Part shown: in pieces, positions 16,595 to 31,726 of the stretch
How the letters are laid out: each line of letters starts with the position of its first letter
How positions within the stretch are numbered: the stretch's first letter is position 1
DNA from: an uncultured Prevotella sp.
GTDB lineage: Bacteria; Bacteroidota; Bacteroidia; Bacteroidales; Bacteroidaceae
Direction: 5' to 3'
DNA: 49,050 bases
Assembly: GCA_946186115.1 (NCBI GenBank)
Contig: CAMHLV010000014.1
Span: 1-49,050, forward strand
Position numbers and translations under genes: made by a program
Notes under the pieces: generated by a model
What the model was told of the DNA's origin: nothing
Databases searched by the model: none
What the model saw: the letters and a program-made list of their open reading frames with translations, nothing else

Positions 16595-18226
16595 ATGAAA
16601 AAGAATATAATAGGATTAGTGGTTTATCTGTTAACTGCTCTCCCCCTCGGGGGAGTAGGTGGGGGGCTTCTCACCTCGTGTAGCGACGACGATGTCATCG
16701 GCGATCCCGAGAAAGACTGGGCAGGAACTGCCACGTTCTTCAACCCTACCGACGAGACCGGATTCTCAACATATTATAATCCCGCCGTCGGACGCTGTGG
16801 CGACCCCATGCCATTCTTCGACAAGAAGGTCGGCAACTTCAAGGTGCTCTATCTGCAGGAGTTCACCAATAATGCCACCTACCGCTTCCACCCCATCTGG
16901 GGCATATCGACCACTGATGGCAGCAACTACGAGTCGCTGGGTGAGATAATTCCCGTAGGTAGCAACGACTACCAGCAGGATGCCGCTCTCGGAACAGGCT
17001 GCTGCTATTACAACGAGAAAGACGGCCTCTACTACATCTATTATACCGGACACAACGGCAACAGCAAATACCGCGAAGCCATCATGCGTGCCACATCTTC
17101 CGACTTCAAGACCTGGACACGCGACGAACTGTGGCAGCTCAACGGACCTGCCTACGGCTACTCGTCAACCGACTTCCGCGACCCGCAGATCTTCGAGGCA
17201 GAAGACGGACAGTACCACATGGTCATCACCACGCGCCCTGCAACAGGCGGCGATCCCAAATTTGCCGAGTTCAAGAGCAGCGACATGAAGAACTGGGAAC
17301 ATGTAGGACAGTTCAATATGATCTGGGACCGCGTGCTGGAGTGCCCTGACATCTTCAAGATGGGCAACTACTGGTACCTCGTGTATAGCGAGAGCTACAA
17401 GGCATCATGGAGCCGCAAGGTAAAGTATATGATGGCTACCTCGTGGGAGGCCCTCAAAGCCTGCTTCAACGATCCCGGAGCCAACTGGCCGAAGGACGGA
17501 CATGAGGGAATACTCGACAGCCGCGCCTTCTATGCCGGCAAGACGGCCTCCAACGGTACCGACCGCTACATCTGGGGATGGTGCCCCTTCCGCTCGGGTG
17601 GCGACATCCACGAGATGAACACCAACGTAGGTGCTGGCGACGGCAACGAGCCCAACTGGTCAGGAGCCCTTGTCTGCCACAAAGTCATCCAGCACGAGGA
17701 TGGTACGCTGACACTGGGTGAAGTACCGGCAATGGCTGCCAAGTACAACCAAAGCAAGGACGTCAGAGTCATGGCTTCTAACGGCTACAGCAACGGCACA
17801 CTCAACGGCGACGATGCCTATGTGCTCTACAACCGTCTGGGCACTCACAACCACATCTCGCTGACTGTCAAGACCTCCAACAACTGGGATAAGTTCGGTA
17901 TCTCTCTGGTACGCGGCTCTGACTCAAAGAAGTATTACACGATGGTAGTCAATCCCGAATGGGAAGATGGTCGCAAGGTGAACTTCGAGCAAGAGGGTGA
18001 AGAGGGCAAAGGCTTCGTCGAGGGAGTTGACGGCTACGTCTTCCAGCGTCCTTCAGACAATGTCTATAACATCGACATCTATACCGACAACAGCATAATG
18101 GTGATGTACATCAACGATAATGTCTGCTATACCAACCGCATCTACGGCATCCAGAAGAACTGTTGGAGCATCAACAACTACGGCGGTTCCATCACCGTGA
18201 GCGATGTAAAAGTCAGTCAATACTAA
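16595..18226 (+). CDS. GH32 surface lipoprotein, probable endo-levanase (543 aa)
   Basis: Last gene of operon 2, in the place of BT1760, the surface endo-levanase of B. thetaiotaomicron. The lipoprotein signal ends GLLTSCSDDD. The GH32 catalytic residues are visible: nucleophile D70 in CGDPMP, D196 in FRDP and acid/base E249 in LECPD. The C-terminal beta-sandwich (about 375-543) ends NRIYGIQKNCWSI, matching the end of the 745-residue enzyme. Length fits a catalytic unit plus sandwich without extra domains. As a lipoprotein next to SusC/D it is expected on the outer face, cutting polymer into oligosaccharides for import. Levan, not inulin, is inferred from synteny only. The signal peptide contains GGVGGG encoded by a palindromic repeat (16640-16655). 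Confidence 0.9.
   Translation: MKKNIIGLVVYLLTALPLGGVGGGLLTSCSDDDVIGDPEKDWAGTATFFNPTDETGFSTYYNPAVGRCGDPMPFFDKKVGNFKVLYLQEFTNNATYRFHPIWGISTTDGSNYESLGEIIPVGSNDYQQDAALGTGCCYYNEKDGLYYIYYTGHNGNSKYREAIMRATSSDFKTWTRDELWQLNGPAYGYSSTDFRDPQIFEAEDGQYHMVITTRPATGGDPKFAEFKSSDMKNWEHVGQFNMIWDRVLECPDIFKMGNYWYLVYSESYKASWSRKVKYMMATSWEALKACFNDPGANWPKDGHEGILDSRAFYAGKTASNGTDRYIWGWCPFRSGGDIHEMNTNVGAGDGNEPNWSGALVCHKVIQHEDGTLTLGEVPAMAAKYNQSKDVRVMASNGYSNGTLNGDDAYVLYNRLGTHNHISLTVKTSNNWDKFGISLVRGSDSKKYYTMVVNPEWEDGRKVNFEQEGEEGKGFVEGVDGYVFQRPSDNVYNIDIYTDNSIMVMYINDNVCYTNRIYGIQKNCWSINNYGGSITVSDVKVSQY
16640..16655. repeat. GC-rich palindrome inside the GH32 signal peptide
   Basis: CTCCCCC, TC, GGGGGAG: a perfect 7-bp stem, followed by TAGGTGGGGGGCTT. 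The stretch encodes LPLGGVGGGLL, an unusually Gly-rich signal core. It resembles the palindrome 100 bases upstream. Confidence 0.7.
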
Positions 18227-18256
18227 TCAGCGATGTAAAAGTCAGCCAATACTAAT
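18200..18256 (+). repeat. 29-base tandem duplication across a stop codon
   Basis: The 28 bases at 18200-18227 recur at 18229-18256 with a single T/C difference. The first copy contains the last codons and TAA of the GH32 gene; the second is a non-coding echo. Confidence 0.9.
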
Positions 18257-18260
18257 AACA

Positions 18261-18300
18261 ATAATCCCCCGCCAGTCGAATGCGATTGGCGAGGGATTAT
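18261..18300 (+). terminator. Hairpin at the end of fructan operon 2
   Basis: ATAATCCC and CGCCA pair with TGGCG and GGGATTAT around an 11-base apex. There is no T run after it, so it may act as a 3' stabiliser and not as a classical terminator. Confidence 0.6.
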
Positions 18301-18364
18301 GTAGTAGATACTTACCATAAACTATTTGATACAAGAGAAAGAGGATGTTTCGGGATAAATGTTG

Positions 18365-18372
18365 TAATTTTG
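18365..18372 (+). promoter_or_regulatory. -7 box before the double esterase gene
   Basis: TAATTTTG matches TAnnTTTG and lies 45 bases before the ATG. No convincing -33 element is at the right distance, and the fructan operator element is absent. Confidence 0.45.
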
Positions 18373-18417
18373 CATTAATATTCGAACTAATTTGAAACGA
18401 CTTTTAAAAAAAACAAC

Positions 18418-25601
<7,184 letters not shown>

Positions 25602-25614
25602 GTTGAGTGTTATA

Positions 25615-25926
25615 TTATTCCTTTATTATTTCGAAATCACTGAACGCCATGCGCTCGCCACTGGCCAGCCGCGTGGCCTCGAACTTCAGGATGCGGGCCC
25701 ATTGGCGGCAGTCGAGGTCGGAGGGATTGAAGAGCTTAGGGTCTTCGTTGCCGAAGCCCCACTCCTGGTCGGTATATGTATTGAGCGAATAGTGTATGAA
25801 GGCATACATCTCCATCTGCTGCCATCGCAGTTGGTTGGCATTAGGAACCGGTCCGCAGTAATCGTTCTGCTGTGCACCTGCCATCAGCGTCGCGGCGAGC
25901 AGAATTGCAGTAATAAAGTGTCTCAT
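25615..25926 (-). pseudogene. GH29 alpha-L-fucosidase with most of the gene deleted (103 aa left)
   Basis: The product starts with a signal peptide (MRHFITAILLAATLMAGAQQ) and the typical GH29 beginning NQLRWQQMEMYAFIHYSLNT, TDQEWGFGNEDP and DLDCRQWARI. At that point a full enzyme would continue with the AGMKG and catalytic HHDGF/HCGF region. Here it jumps to LKFEATRLASGERMAFSDFEIIKE, which looks like the end of such an enzyme's C-terminal domain. The frame is intact across the junction near 25690-25700, so several hundred codons appear to have been lost in frame. No catalytic residues remain. It is still the first gene of the operon with GH127 and GH2, 13 bases upstream of the former. Confidence 0.75.
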
Positions 25927-25954
25927 GTTCTTGGTCGTTGGTGAATAATGGCCA

Positions 25955-25962
25955 CAAAGTTA
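25955..25962 (-). promoter_or_regulatory. -7 box of the GH29-remnant/GH127/GH2 operon
   Basis: On the minus strand TAACTTTG lies 28 bases before the ATG of the remnant. No clear -33 element is found at 19-21 bases. Confidence 0.45.
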
Positions 25963-26045
25963 CGTTTTTTTGGCAAACTATAGGTGATAAATGGTTATAA
26001 AACACGCCCTTTGATACTAATACAAAAGAAAATGAAACAAAGCTA

Positions 26046-26077
26046 TTTGGCTGTTATCGCTATTTAGACTACCTTTG
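26046..26077 (+). promoter_or_regulatory. Promoter of the GH97-GH31 operon
   Basis: TTTG at 26046-26049, a 20-base spacer and TACCTTTG at 26070-26077: a canonical Bacteroidetes promoter, divergent from the minus-strand operon. The leader before the ATG at 26102 is purine-rich (GAGAA repeats). Confidence 0.8.
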
Positions 26078-26101
26078 CAGGGAGAAGAGAAGAGAGAAGA
26101 G

Positions 26102-27979
26102 ATGAAAAAGAAACTTATAGCAGCTGTATGCTTGCTGATAGCCGGCATGACAGCATTTGCCAACAACACGATGACATCGCCCGACGGCCAACTGTGGATA
26201 AAAGTGCATCAAGGCACACTCACACTATACCACGGAGAGCAGGATGTGCTGCAGATAGCAGCCATCGGACTGGGTGAACAGCCGTCCACCATCACCGGGG
26301 AACCGGCATTTGTGCGCCGCATCAACGACGACTATACCATGCTGGCCGGCAAACGGCTCCACTGCACCAATGAGGGCAATGAGTATGCTGCCAGACTGAC
26401 GGATGGCGTAAGACTCACTGTGCGACTGTACAACAATGGCCTGGCATTCCGCTACGAGTGTGACGACATGAAAGATGCCATGCCACCGAAGGAGCATACC
26501 ACCTACCGCATTGCCGAGGGTATGCGCCGATGGATGCAGCAGTGGGCCGACAGCTACGAGGGATTCTTTCCGCTAGACACTACATATAAGGTGAAACCGG
26601 TGCCCAGCTACAGCGGCATATCGGCAAGCAGCGAGGGATGGAACAACCGCTGGGGATACCCCGCACTGCTGGAGCCTCACGACGGGCTCTTCGCACTCAT
26701 CACCGAGGCTAACATTGAGCGAAGACAGAGTGCCTCGTGCCTATACAACGACGGAGAACTGTTCAGCGTCATACCCGACGGCAACGACGTAAGACTGACG
26801 GGAGAATGGCACACTCCATGGCGCGTGGTCATGGTGGGCTCGCTGGCCGACATCGTGGAATCGACATTGGTGACCGATGTTTCCAAGCCCTGCAGCATAG
26901 GCGATACCAGCTGGATAAAGCCAGGAGTGGTATCGTGGATTTACTGGGCTTACAACCACGGCAGCAACGACTACGACATCATCAGGAAATATGTTGATAT
27001 GGCAGTAGCACTACAGCTGCCCTATGTGCTGATAGATGCCGAGTGGGACGAGATGAAGGACGGCAAGACAATAGAAGATGCCGTGGGATATGCCCGTTCG
27101 AATAATATCAAGCCGCTCATCTGGTATAACTCAAGCATCGGATGGGTGAACGGAGCGCCAGGACCGAAATTCAGACTGAACAAGGCCGAAGACCGCGAGC
27201 GAGAGTTTGAATGGTGCGAAAAGATTGGAGTGGCTGGAGCAAAGATAGACTTCTTCTCGGGCGACAACCAGCGCAACATGGACTACTGCCAGGACCTGCT
27301 GGAGAGCGCCGCACGCCACCATCTGCTCGTCAACTTCCACGGAGCCACCATACCGCGAGGATGGCAACGCACATACCCCAACCTGCTATCTACCGAGGGG
27401 GTGTATGGCGCTGAATGGTATAACAATGTGGCAACATTCACACAGCAGGCAGCAAGACACAATGCCACACTGCCCTTCACTCGCAACGTGGTAGGACCCA
27501 TGGACTATACTCCCTGCACTTTCAGCGACTCGCAGCATCCGCACATCACCACAAACGCCCACGAACTGGCACTTACAGTGCTCTTTGAGAGCGGGCTGCA
27601 GCATCTGGCCGACCGCCCTGAAAGCTACCTAACTCAGCCGGCAGAGGTGCAGCAGTTCCTGACATCGCTGCCTGCAGCATGGGACGAGACACGGCTGCTG
27701 AGCGGATATCCCGGCGAATACGTAGTGATGGCCCGGCGCTGTGGCCAGACATGGTATATTGCCGGTATCAACGGCACCGATACTGCTAAGGTCATCCCTC
27801 TTACCATTGGTGCTATGCTGCCAAAAGCATCACAGGCCAAACTCTTCCTCGACTCGACCGACGCACAACAAAAATGGGAACTCAGCACCATTGCCGGTTC
27901 CCAATTGCCTGATGCCATCAGCTGCCAACCCCGTGGCGGCTTCGTGGCCGTTATTTCTTCACAAACTTCCGCCCGTTGA
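26102..27979 (+). CDS. GH97 glycosidase, retaining alpha-galactosidase type (625 aa)
   Basis: The signal peptide is MKKKLIAAVCLLIAGMTAFA. The N-terminal beta-sandwich has the family traits LTVRLYNNGLAFRYE and ISASSEGWNNRWGYPALLEP. The TIM barrel contains WIYWAYNHGSNDYDIIRKYVD and GVAGAKIDFFSGDNQ, with D383 where retaining GH97 enzymes carry the nucleophile (inverting SusB-type enzymes use Glu elsewhere). The acid/base Glu is in LLSTEGVYGAEW. This points to alpha-galactosidase, not alpha-glucosidase. An upstream in-frame start at 26075 overlaps the promoter and is rejected. The gene is followed 2 bases later by GH31, so the two are coupled. Confidence 0.85.
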   Translation: MKKKLIAAVCLLIAGMTAFANNTMTSPDGQLWIKVHQGTLTLYHGEQDVLQIAAIGLGEQPSTITGEPAFVRRINDDYTMLAGKRLHCTNEGNEYAARLTDGVRLTVRLYNNGLAFRYECDDMKDAMPPKEHTTYRIAEGMRRWMQQWADSYEGFFPLDTTYKVKPVPSYSGISASSEGWNNRWGYPALLEPHDGLFALITEANIERRQSASCLYNDGELFSVIPDGNDVRLTGEWHTPWRVVMVGSLADIVESTLVTDVSKPCSIGDTSWIKPGVVSWIYWAYNHGSNDYDIIRKYVDMAVALQLPYVLIDAEWDEMKDGKTIEDAVGYARSNNIKPLIWYNSSIGWVNGAPGPKFRLNKAEDREREFEWCEKIGVAGAKIDFFSGDNQRNMDYCQDLLESAARHHLLVNFHGATIPRGWQRTYPNLLSTEGVYGAEWYNNVATFTQQAARHNATLPFTRNVVGPMDYTPCTFSDSQHPHITTNAHELALTVLFESGLQHLADRPESYLTQPAEVQQFLTSLPAAWDETRLLSGYPGEYVVMARRCGQTWYIAGINGTDTAKVIPLTIGAMLPKASQAKLFLDSTDAQQKWELSTIAGSQLPDAISCQPRGGFVAVISSQTSAR

Positions 27980-27981
27980 TT

Positions 27982-30228
27982 ATGAAACATAGACTGATTA
28001 TAATTGTATCGGCACTGGTTGCCGTAATCCTGCAGGCCAATGCCGCCAAAGGACATTTTGTAGTGAAAACAGTAGCAAAGAACGCTGTACGCATCCAGTA
28101 TGTAGAGAACGCACCAGCCGACTCGCTGCCCGACTGGATTTACGTGAAGCACGACGAGGTGAAGAGCCGCGACATTAAAGCCACCATAAACAAGAAAAAC
28201 GGTTGCTTAGAAGTGAAAGACCGCAGCGGACGAGTGGTGTTCAGAGCCACACGCCATGAGCTGAAGGCTGCCACGCTGACCGGAGCACCCACCAACGAGG
28301 CCACGCTGACATTCCAGTCGCCAAAGGACGAATACCTCTTCGGACTCGGTCAGTTCCAGGACGGATACAGCAATGTGCGCGGACTGTCGCGCCGACTGAC
28401 ACAGGTGAACACGCAGATAAGCATCCCCATGCTCATCTCAAGCAAAGGCTATGGAGTGCTGTGGAACAACTACGGACTGGTGGACTTCAACCCCTGCAGC
28501 CAGAGCATCGTACTATCACCACAAAACTCAACACTTAACGCTCAAAACTCAGACACCGTCACCGTCACATCGACAGAAGGCAGCAAGAAGGAAGTGCGCA
28601 AGCACAACATTTTTGGCGCCACCATACAGATAGACGAGGAAGGAGACTACTCGCTGCTGTTGGACGTAGGACAGAAAATGGCACGCCGACATAATCTGTG
28701 CATCGACGGACAGTCAGTCATCAAGATGCAGAACCTATGGCTGCCACCAACGGCATCGAAGATTGTACACCTCACCAAGGGCAGACACCAGCTTACTGCC
28801 GAACTGTCAGATAGCGACAAACCTGTATTATATTATAACAAGGTGAAGGACGAAACGACCTTCCACTCTCCCGTTGCCGACTGCGTGGACTATACCGTTT
28901 TCGTCGGTTCAGCCGATGAAATCATCGCTACCTACCGCGAGCTGACAGGCAAGGCACCTAAGATGCCTACATGGGCACTGGGATACATACACTGCCGCGA
29001 GCGATTCCACTCACAGGACGAGATACTCGAGACTGCCCGCAGATTCCGCGACGAGAAACTGCCGCTGAGCGTCATTGTGCAAGACTGGCAGTACTGGGGC
29101 AAATACGGATGGAACTCGATGAGATTCGACGAGGAATACTACCCCAACCCAAAGGCTCTCACCGACAGTCTGCACAATATGGATGTGCGACTGATGGTCA
29201 GCGTATGGTCGAAGATAGACAAGAACTCGGAGGTGGGCAAGCTGATGGAGGCCAACCGACACTATATCCCTGGCACCGACTGGATAGACTTCTTCAATCC
29301 TGAATCGGCAGCGGCCTACTGGCAGAACTTCGCAAAACGACTGGTGCCGCTGGGAATAGATGCATGGTGGCAGGATGCCACAGAACCTGAAAACGACGAC
29401 CTCGTGGGCCGCCGCGTCAATAACGGACGATGGGCTGGCGAACAGGTGCGCAACGTATATCCCCTGCTGGTAAACAAGACGGTGTATGAGGGATTGCAGG
29501 CCACCTCTAACTCCCACTATTTAGGGGGAGAACAAAGTTCCTCCACTAAACAGGAGAGGCTGGAAGGGAACTTCATTCTCACTCGCTGCGGATTCCCCGG
29601 CATTCAGCGATACGGTTCGGCACTATGGAGCGGCGACGTGGGCAACGACTGGGAGACATTCCGCCGACAACTGACAGCGGGACTGGGCGTGCAGGCTGCC
29701 GGCATTCCCTGGTGGACTTACGATGCAGGAGGATTCTTCCGCCCCTACGACCAGTACACCAACCAAGACTACATAGAGCGCATGCTGCGCTGGATTGAAA
29801 CCAGCGTATATCTGCCGCTGATGCGAGTACATGGATATATGAGCAATACCGAGCCGTGGAACTATGGCCCCGAGGCTCAGGCAATCATCGCCGAATGTCT
29901 GAAAGAGCGCGAGCGGCTGCTACCCTATATCGACTCGTGTGCCGTAGCCGTCAGCGAGAAAGGATATACCCTGATGCGCCCGCTGGTATTCGACTTTGCC
30001 GACGATAACGAGGCTCTGTCGCAGAAATATGAATATATGTTCGGCCCCCGACTGCTCATCAGTCCTGTCACCGAACCGGGCGTCACCGAATGGCACACAT
30101 ATCTGCCCAAGTCAGTGGGCGGTTGGCGCGACTACCGCACAGGACAATACTACGATGGAGGCCAGACTGTTACCACTGCTGTTGACAAGGGACACATACC
30201 CGTCTTCGAGCGGTTGCAGCAGCCATAA
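27982..30228 (+). CDS. GH31 glycosidase with PA14 insert, probable alpha-xylosidase (748 aa)
   Basis: The signal peptide is MKHRLIIIVSALVAVILQANA. The N-terminal beta-sandwich has LFGLGQFQDG and SSKGYGVLWNNYGLVDF. A PA14-like insert (about residues 205-285, IFGATIQIDEEGDYSLLLDV) precedes the TIM barrel. Barrel motifs are VIVQDWQYWGKYGWN, nucleophile D465 in WWQDATEPE and probable acid Asp in SGDVGNDWETF. QDWQYWG and a PA14 insert are typical of xyloglucan-type alpha-xylosidases such as BoGH31A. Two loops look repeat-derived: PQNSTLNAQNSD (28523-28550) and the segment after LQATSNSHYLGG (29506-29572). ATG 27982 starts a regular signal peptide; a TTG at 27976 is less likely. Confidence 0.85.
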   Translation: MKHRLIIIVSALVAVILQANAAKGHFVVKTVAKNAVRIQYVENAPADSLPDWIYVKHDEVKSRDIKATINKKNGCLEVKDRSGRVVFRATRHELKAATLTGAPTNEATLTFQSPKDEYLFGLGQFQDGYSNVRGLSRRLTQVNTQISIPMLISSKGYGVLWNNYGLVDFNPCSQSIVLSPQNSTLNAQNSDTVTVTSTEGSKKEVRKHNIFGATIQIDEEGDYSLLLDVGQKMARRHNLCIDGQSVIKMQNLWLPPTASKIVHLTKGRHQLTAELSDSDKPVLYYNKVKDETTFHSPVADCVDYTVFVGSADEIIATYRELTGKAPKMPTWALGYIHCRERFHSQDEILETARRFRDEKLPLSVIVQDWQYWGKYGWNSMRFDEEYYPNPKALTDSLHNMDVRLMVSVWSKIDKNSEVGKLMEANRHYIPGTDWIDFFNPESAAAYWQNFAKRLVPLGIDAWWQDATEPENDDLVGRRVNNGRWAGEQVRNVYPLLVNKTVYEGLQATSNSHYLGGEQSSSTKQERLEGNFILTRCGFPGIQRYGSALWSGDVGNDWETFRRQLTAGLGVQAAGIPWWTYDAGGFFRPYDQYTNQDYIERMLRWIETSVYLPLMRVHGYMSNTEPWNYGPEAQAIIAECLKERERLLPYIDSCAVAVSEKGYTLMRPLVFDFADDNEALSQKYEYMFGPRLLISPVTEPGVTEWHTYLPKSVGGWRDYRTGQYYDGGQTVTTAVDKGHIPVFERLQQP
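28523..28550 (+). repeat. Heptanucleotide tract inside the GH31 gene
   Basis: Four units of the AAAACTC type. They encode QNSTLNAQNS in the loop before the PA14 insert, the same unit and similar peptide as at 5923-5957. Confidence 0.75.
29506..29572 (+). repeat. Probable repeat-derived insertion in the GH31 catalytic barrel
   Basis: Encodes about 22 extra residues (NSHYLGGEQSSSTKQERL and on) just before FILTRCGFPG, where GH31 enzymes normally have a short DKRVFILTR-type junction. The DNA has CTCCC...GGGAG and CCTCC...GGAGAGG arms, in the style of Prevotella palindromic repeats. Confidence 0.5.
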
Positions 30229-30285
30229 TATGGTATTTCTTGTAAATTTTGAATGTTGTTGCTGAATTCTTTCCGGGAAAATTCG

Positions 30286-30293
30286 TACCTTTG
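30286..30293 (+). promoter_or_regulatory. -7 box of sufS
   Basis: TACCTTTG, 22 bases before the ATG at 30316. The nearest TTG upstream is 24 bases away. Confidence 0.6.
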
Positions 30294-30315
30294 CCGAAAA
30301 TTCGACGAGAAAGAA

Positions 30316-31551
30316 ATGGCAAACAACAGCTTCGACACAGCAACAATAGGACAAATACGTTCAGAATTCCCCATTTTATCGAGAGATGTATATGGGCGGC
30401 CATTGGTGTATCTGGATAATGCCGCCACCACACAGAAACCGCTCTGCGTGCTAGATGCCATGCGCGAGGAATATCTGAATGTGAATGCCAACGTACACCG
30501 TGGTGTCCACTATCTGTCGCAACAGGCTACCGACCTGCATGAGGCAGCCCGCGAGAAAGTAAGACAGTTCATCAATGCCAACAAGACAGAAGAGATAGTA
30601 TTCACCCGCGGCACAACAGAGGCTATCAACCTTGTGGCCTCATCGTTCTGTGAGTCGCAGATGAAGGCTGGCGACGAGGTGCTGGTGAGCGATATGGAGC
30701 ATCACTCCAACATCGTGCCGTGGCAGTTGCAAGCCCAGCGCCGAGGAATAGTGGTGCGCCACCTGCCCATCAGTGACCGCGGAGAGCTTAATTTCGATGA
30801 AATGGGCGATTTTCTCACAGAAAAGACAAAAATAGTAAGCATTGCCCACGTCAGCAACGTGCTGGGAACTATAAACGATGTAAAGCGAATAGTGGCGCTG
30901 GCTCATGACCGCGGCATTCCCGTATTGGTGGATGCGGCACAGAGTGCTCCCCACATGCCTATAGATGTGCAACAGTTAGATTGCGACTTCATGGCATTCA
31001 GCGGACATAAAATGTACGGTCCCACCGGCATTGGCGTGCTGTACGGCAAGGAGGAGTGGCTCGACAGGCTGCCACCATATCAGGGCGGCGGAGAGATGAT
31101 TGACCGTGTGTCGTGGGAAAATACCACCTTTGAGCGACTGCCGTTTAAGTTTGAGGCCGGCACACCCGACTATGTGGCTACCCACGGACTGGCAACAGCC
31201 ATCGACTACCTCTCGGCAATAGGGCTTGAACGCATCGAGGCTCACGAGCAGGAACTGACGCGCTACTGCATGGAACAACTGAAAACTATCGATGGAATCA
31301 GGCTTTTTGGCGAGGCAGAGCAGAAAGATGCTGTAGTATCGTTCCTCGTTGGCGACATACATCATCTGGATCTGGGCACACTGCTCGACCGCTTAGGCAT
31401 TGCTGTGCGCACTGGTCATCACTGCGCCCAGCCACTGATGACACGACTCGGCATCACAGGCACCGTACGTGCATCTTTCGCCCTCTACAACACCAAGGAG
31501 GAGATAGACACTCTCGTTGCCGGAATACGCCGCGTAAGCCAGATGTTCTAA
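30316..31551 (+). CDS. sufS: Cysteine desulfurase SufS (411 aa)
   Basis: A PLP enzyme that takes sulfur from cysteine for Fe-S cluster assembly on SufBCD. Family motifs are VYLDNAATTQKP at the start, NVHRGVHYLSQQAT, TRGTTEAINLVA, HHSNIVPWQ, the PLP lysine K232 in FSGHKMYGPTGIG, and the persulfide Cys C370 in RTGHHCAQPLM. RTGHHCA in a short loop is the SufS (group II) form. The ATG at 30316 gives the usual SufS start; the in-frame ATG at 30253 precedes the promoter box. In many Bacteroidales sufS ends the sufBCDS operon, but here it lies on the opposite strand 6.6 kb from sufD. Confidence 0.93.
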   Translation: MANNSFDTATIGQIRSEFPILSRDVYGRPLVYLDNAATTQKPLCVLDAMREEYLNVNANVHRGVHYLSQQATDLHEAAREKVRQFINANKTEEIVFTRGTTEAINLVASSFCESQMKAGDEVLVSDMEHHSNIVPWQLQAQRRGIVVRHLPISDRGELNFDEMGDFLTEKTKIVSIAHVSNVLGTINDVKRIVALAHDRGIPVLVDAAQSAPHMPIDVQQLDCDFMAFSGHKMYGPTGIGVLYGKEEWLDRLPPYQGGGEMIDRVSWENTTFERLPFKFEAGTPDYVATHGLATAIDYLSAIGLERIEAHEQELTRYCMEQLKTIDGIRLFGEAEQKDAVVSFLVGDIHHLDLGTLLDRLGIAVRTGHHCAQPLMTRLGITGTVRASFALYNTKEEIDTLVAGIRRVSQMF

Positions 31552-31635
31552 CCTAAATCTGCACAAAAAAGGCATTATGATGCGTTTTTAAACCATTTTA
31601 GCATTATTTTCCACCTTATTTATAATATAAAGACA

Positions 31636-31643
31636 TACCTTTG
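31636..31643 (+). promoter_or_regulatory. -7 box of the pectate lyase gene
   Basis: TACCTTTG followed by CACCCGGTT. A near-identical context (TACCTTTGCGCCCGATT) precedes the gene at 34698. No clear -33 element is present. Confidence 0.55.
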
Positions 31644-31658
31644 CACCCGGTTACAAAA

Positions 31659-31726
31659 CAAACTACTTAAAAACAACAAACGCTTTAGAAAAGCAAACTA
31701 CTTAAAAACAACAAAACAAACTACTA
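31659..31726 (+). repeat. Direct repeats in the pectate lyase leader
   Basis: A 22-base unit starting CAAACTACTTAAAAAC occurs exactly twice (31659-31680 and 31694-31715), with a partial third copy (CAAACTACTA) at 31717-31726 running into the start codon. Confidence 0.85.

Noticed and set aside
31659..31726. Possible attachment site or insertion sequence remnant
   Set aside because: No transposase, integrase or tRNA is near and the repeats are short direct copies in a leader.
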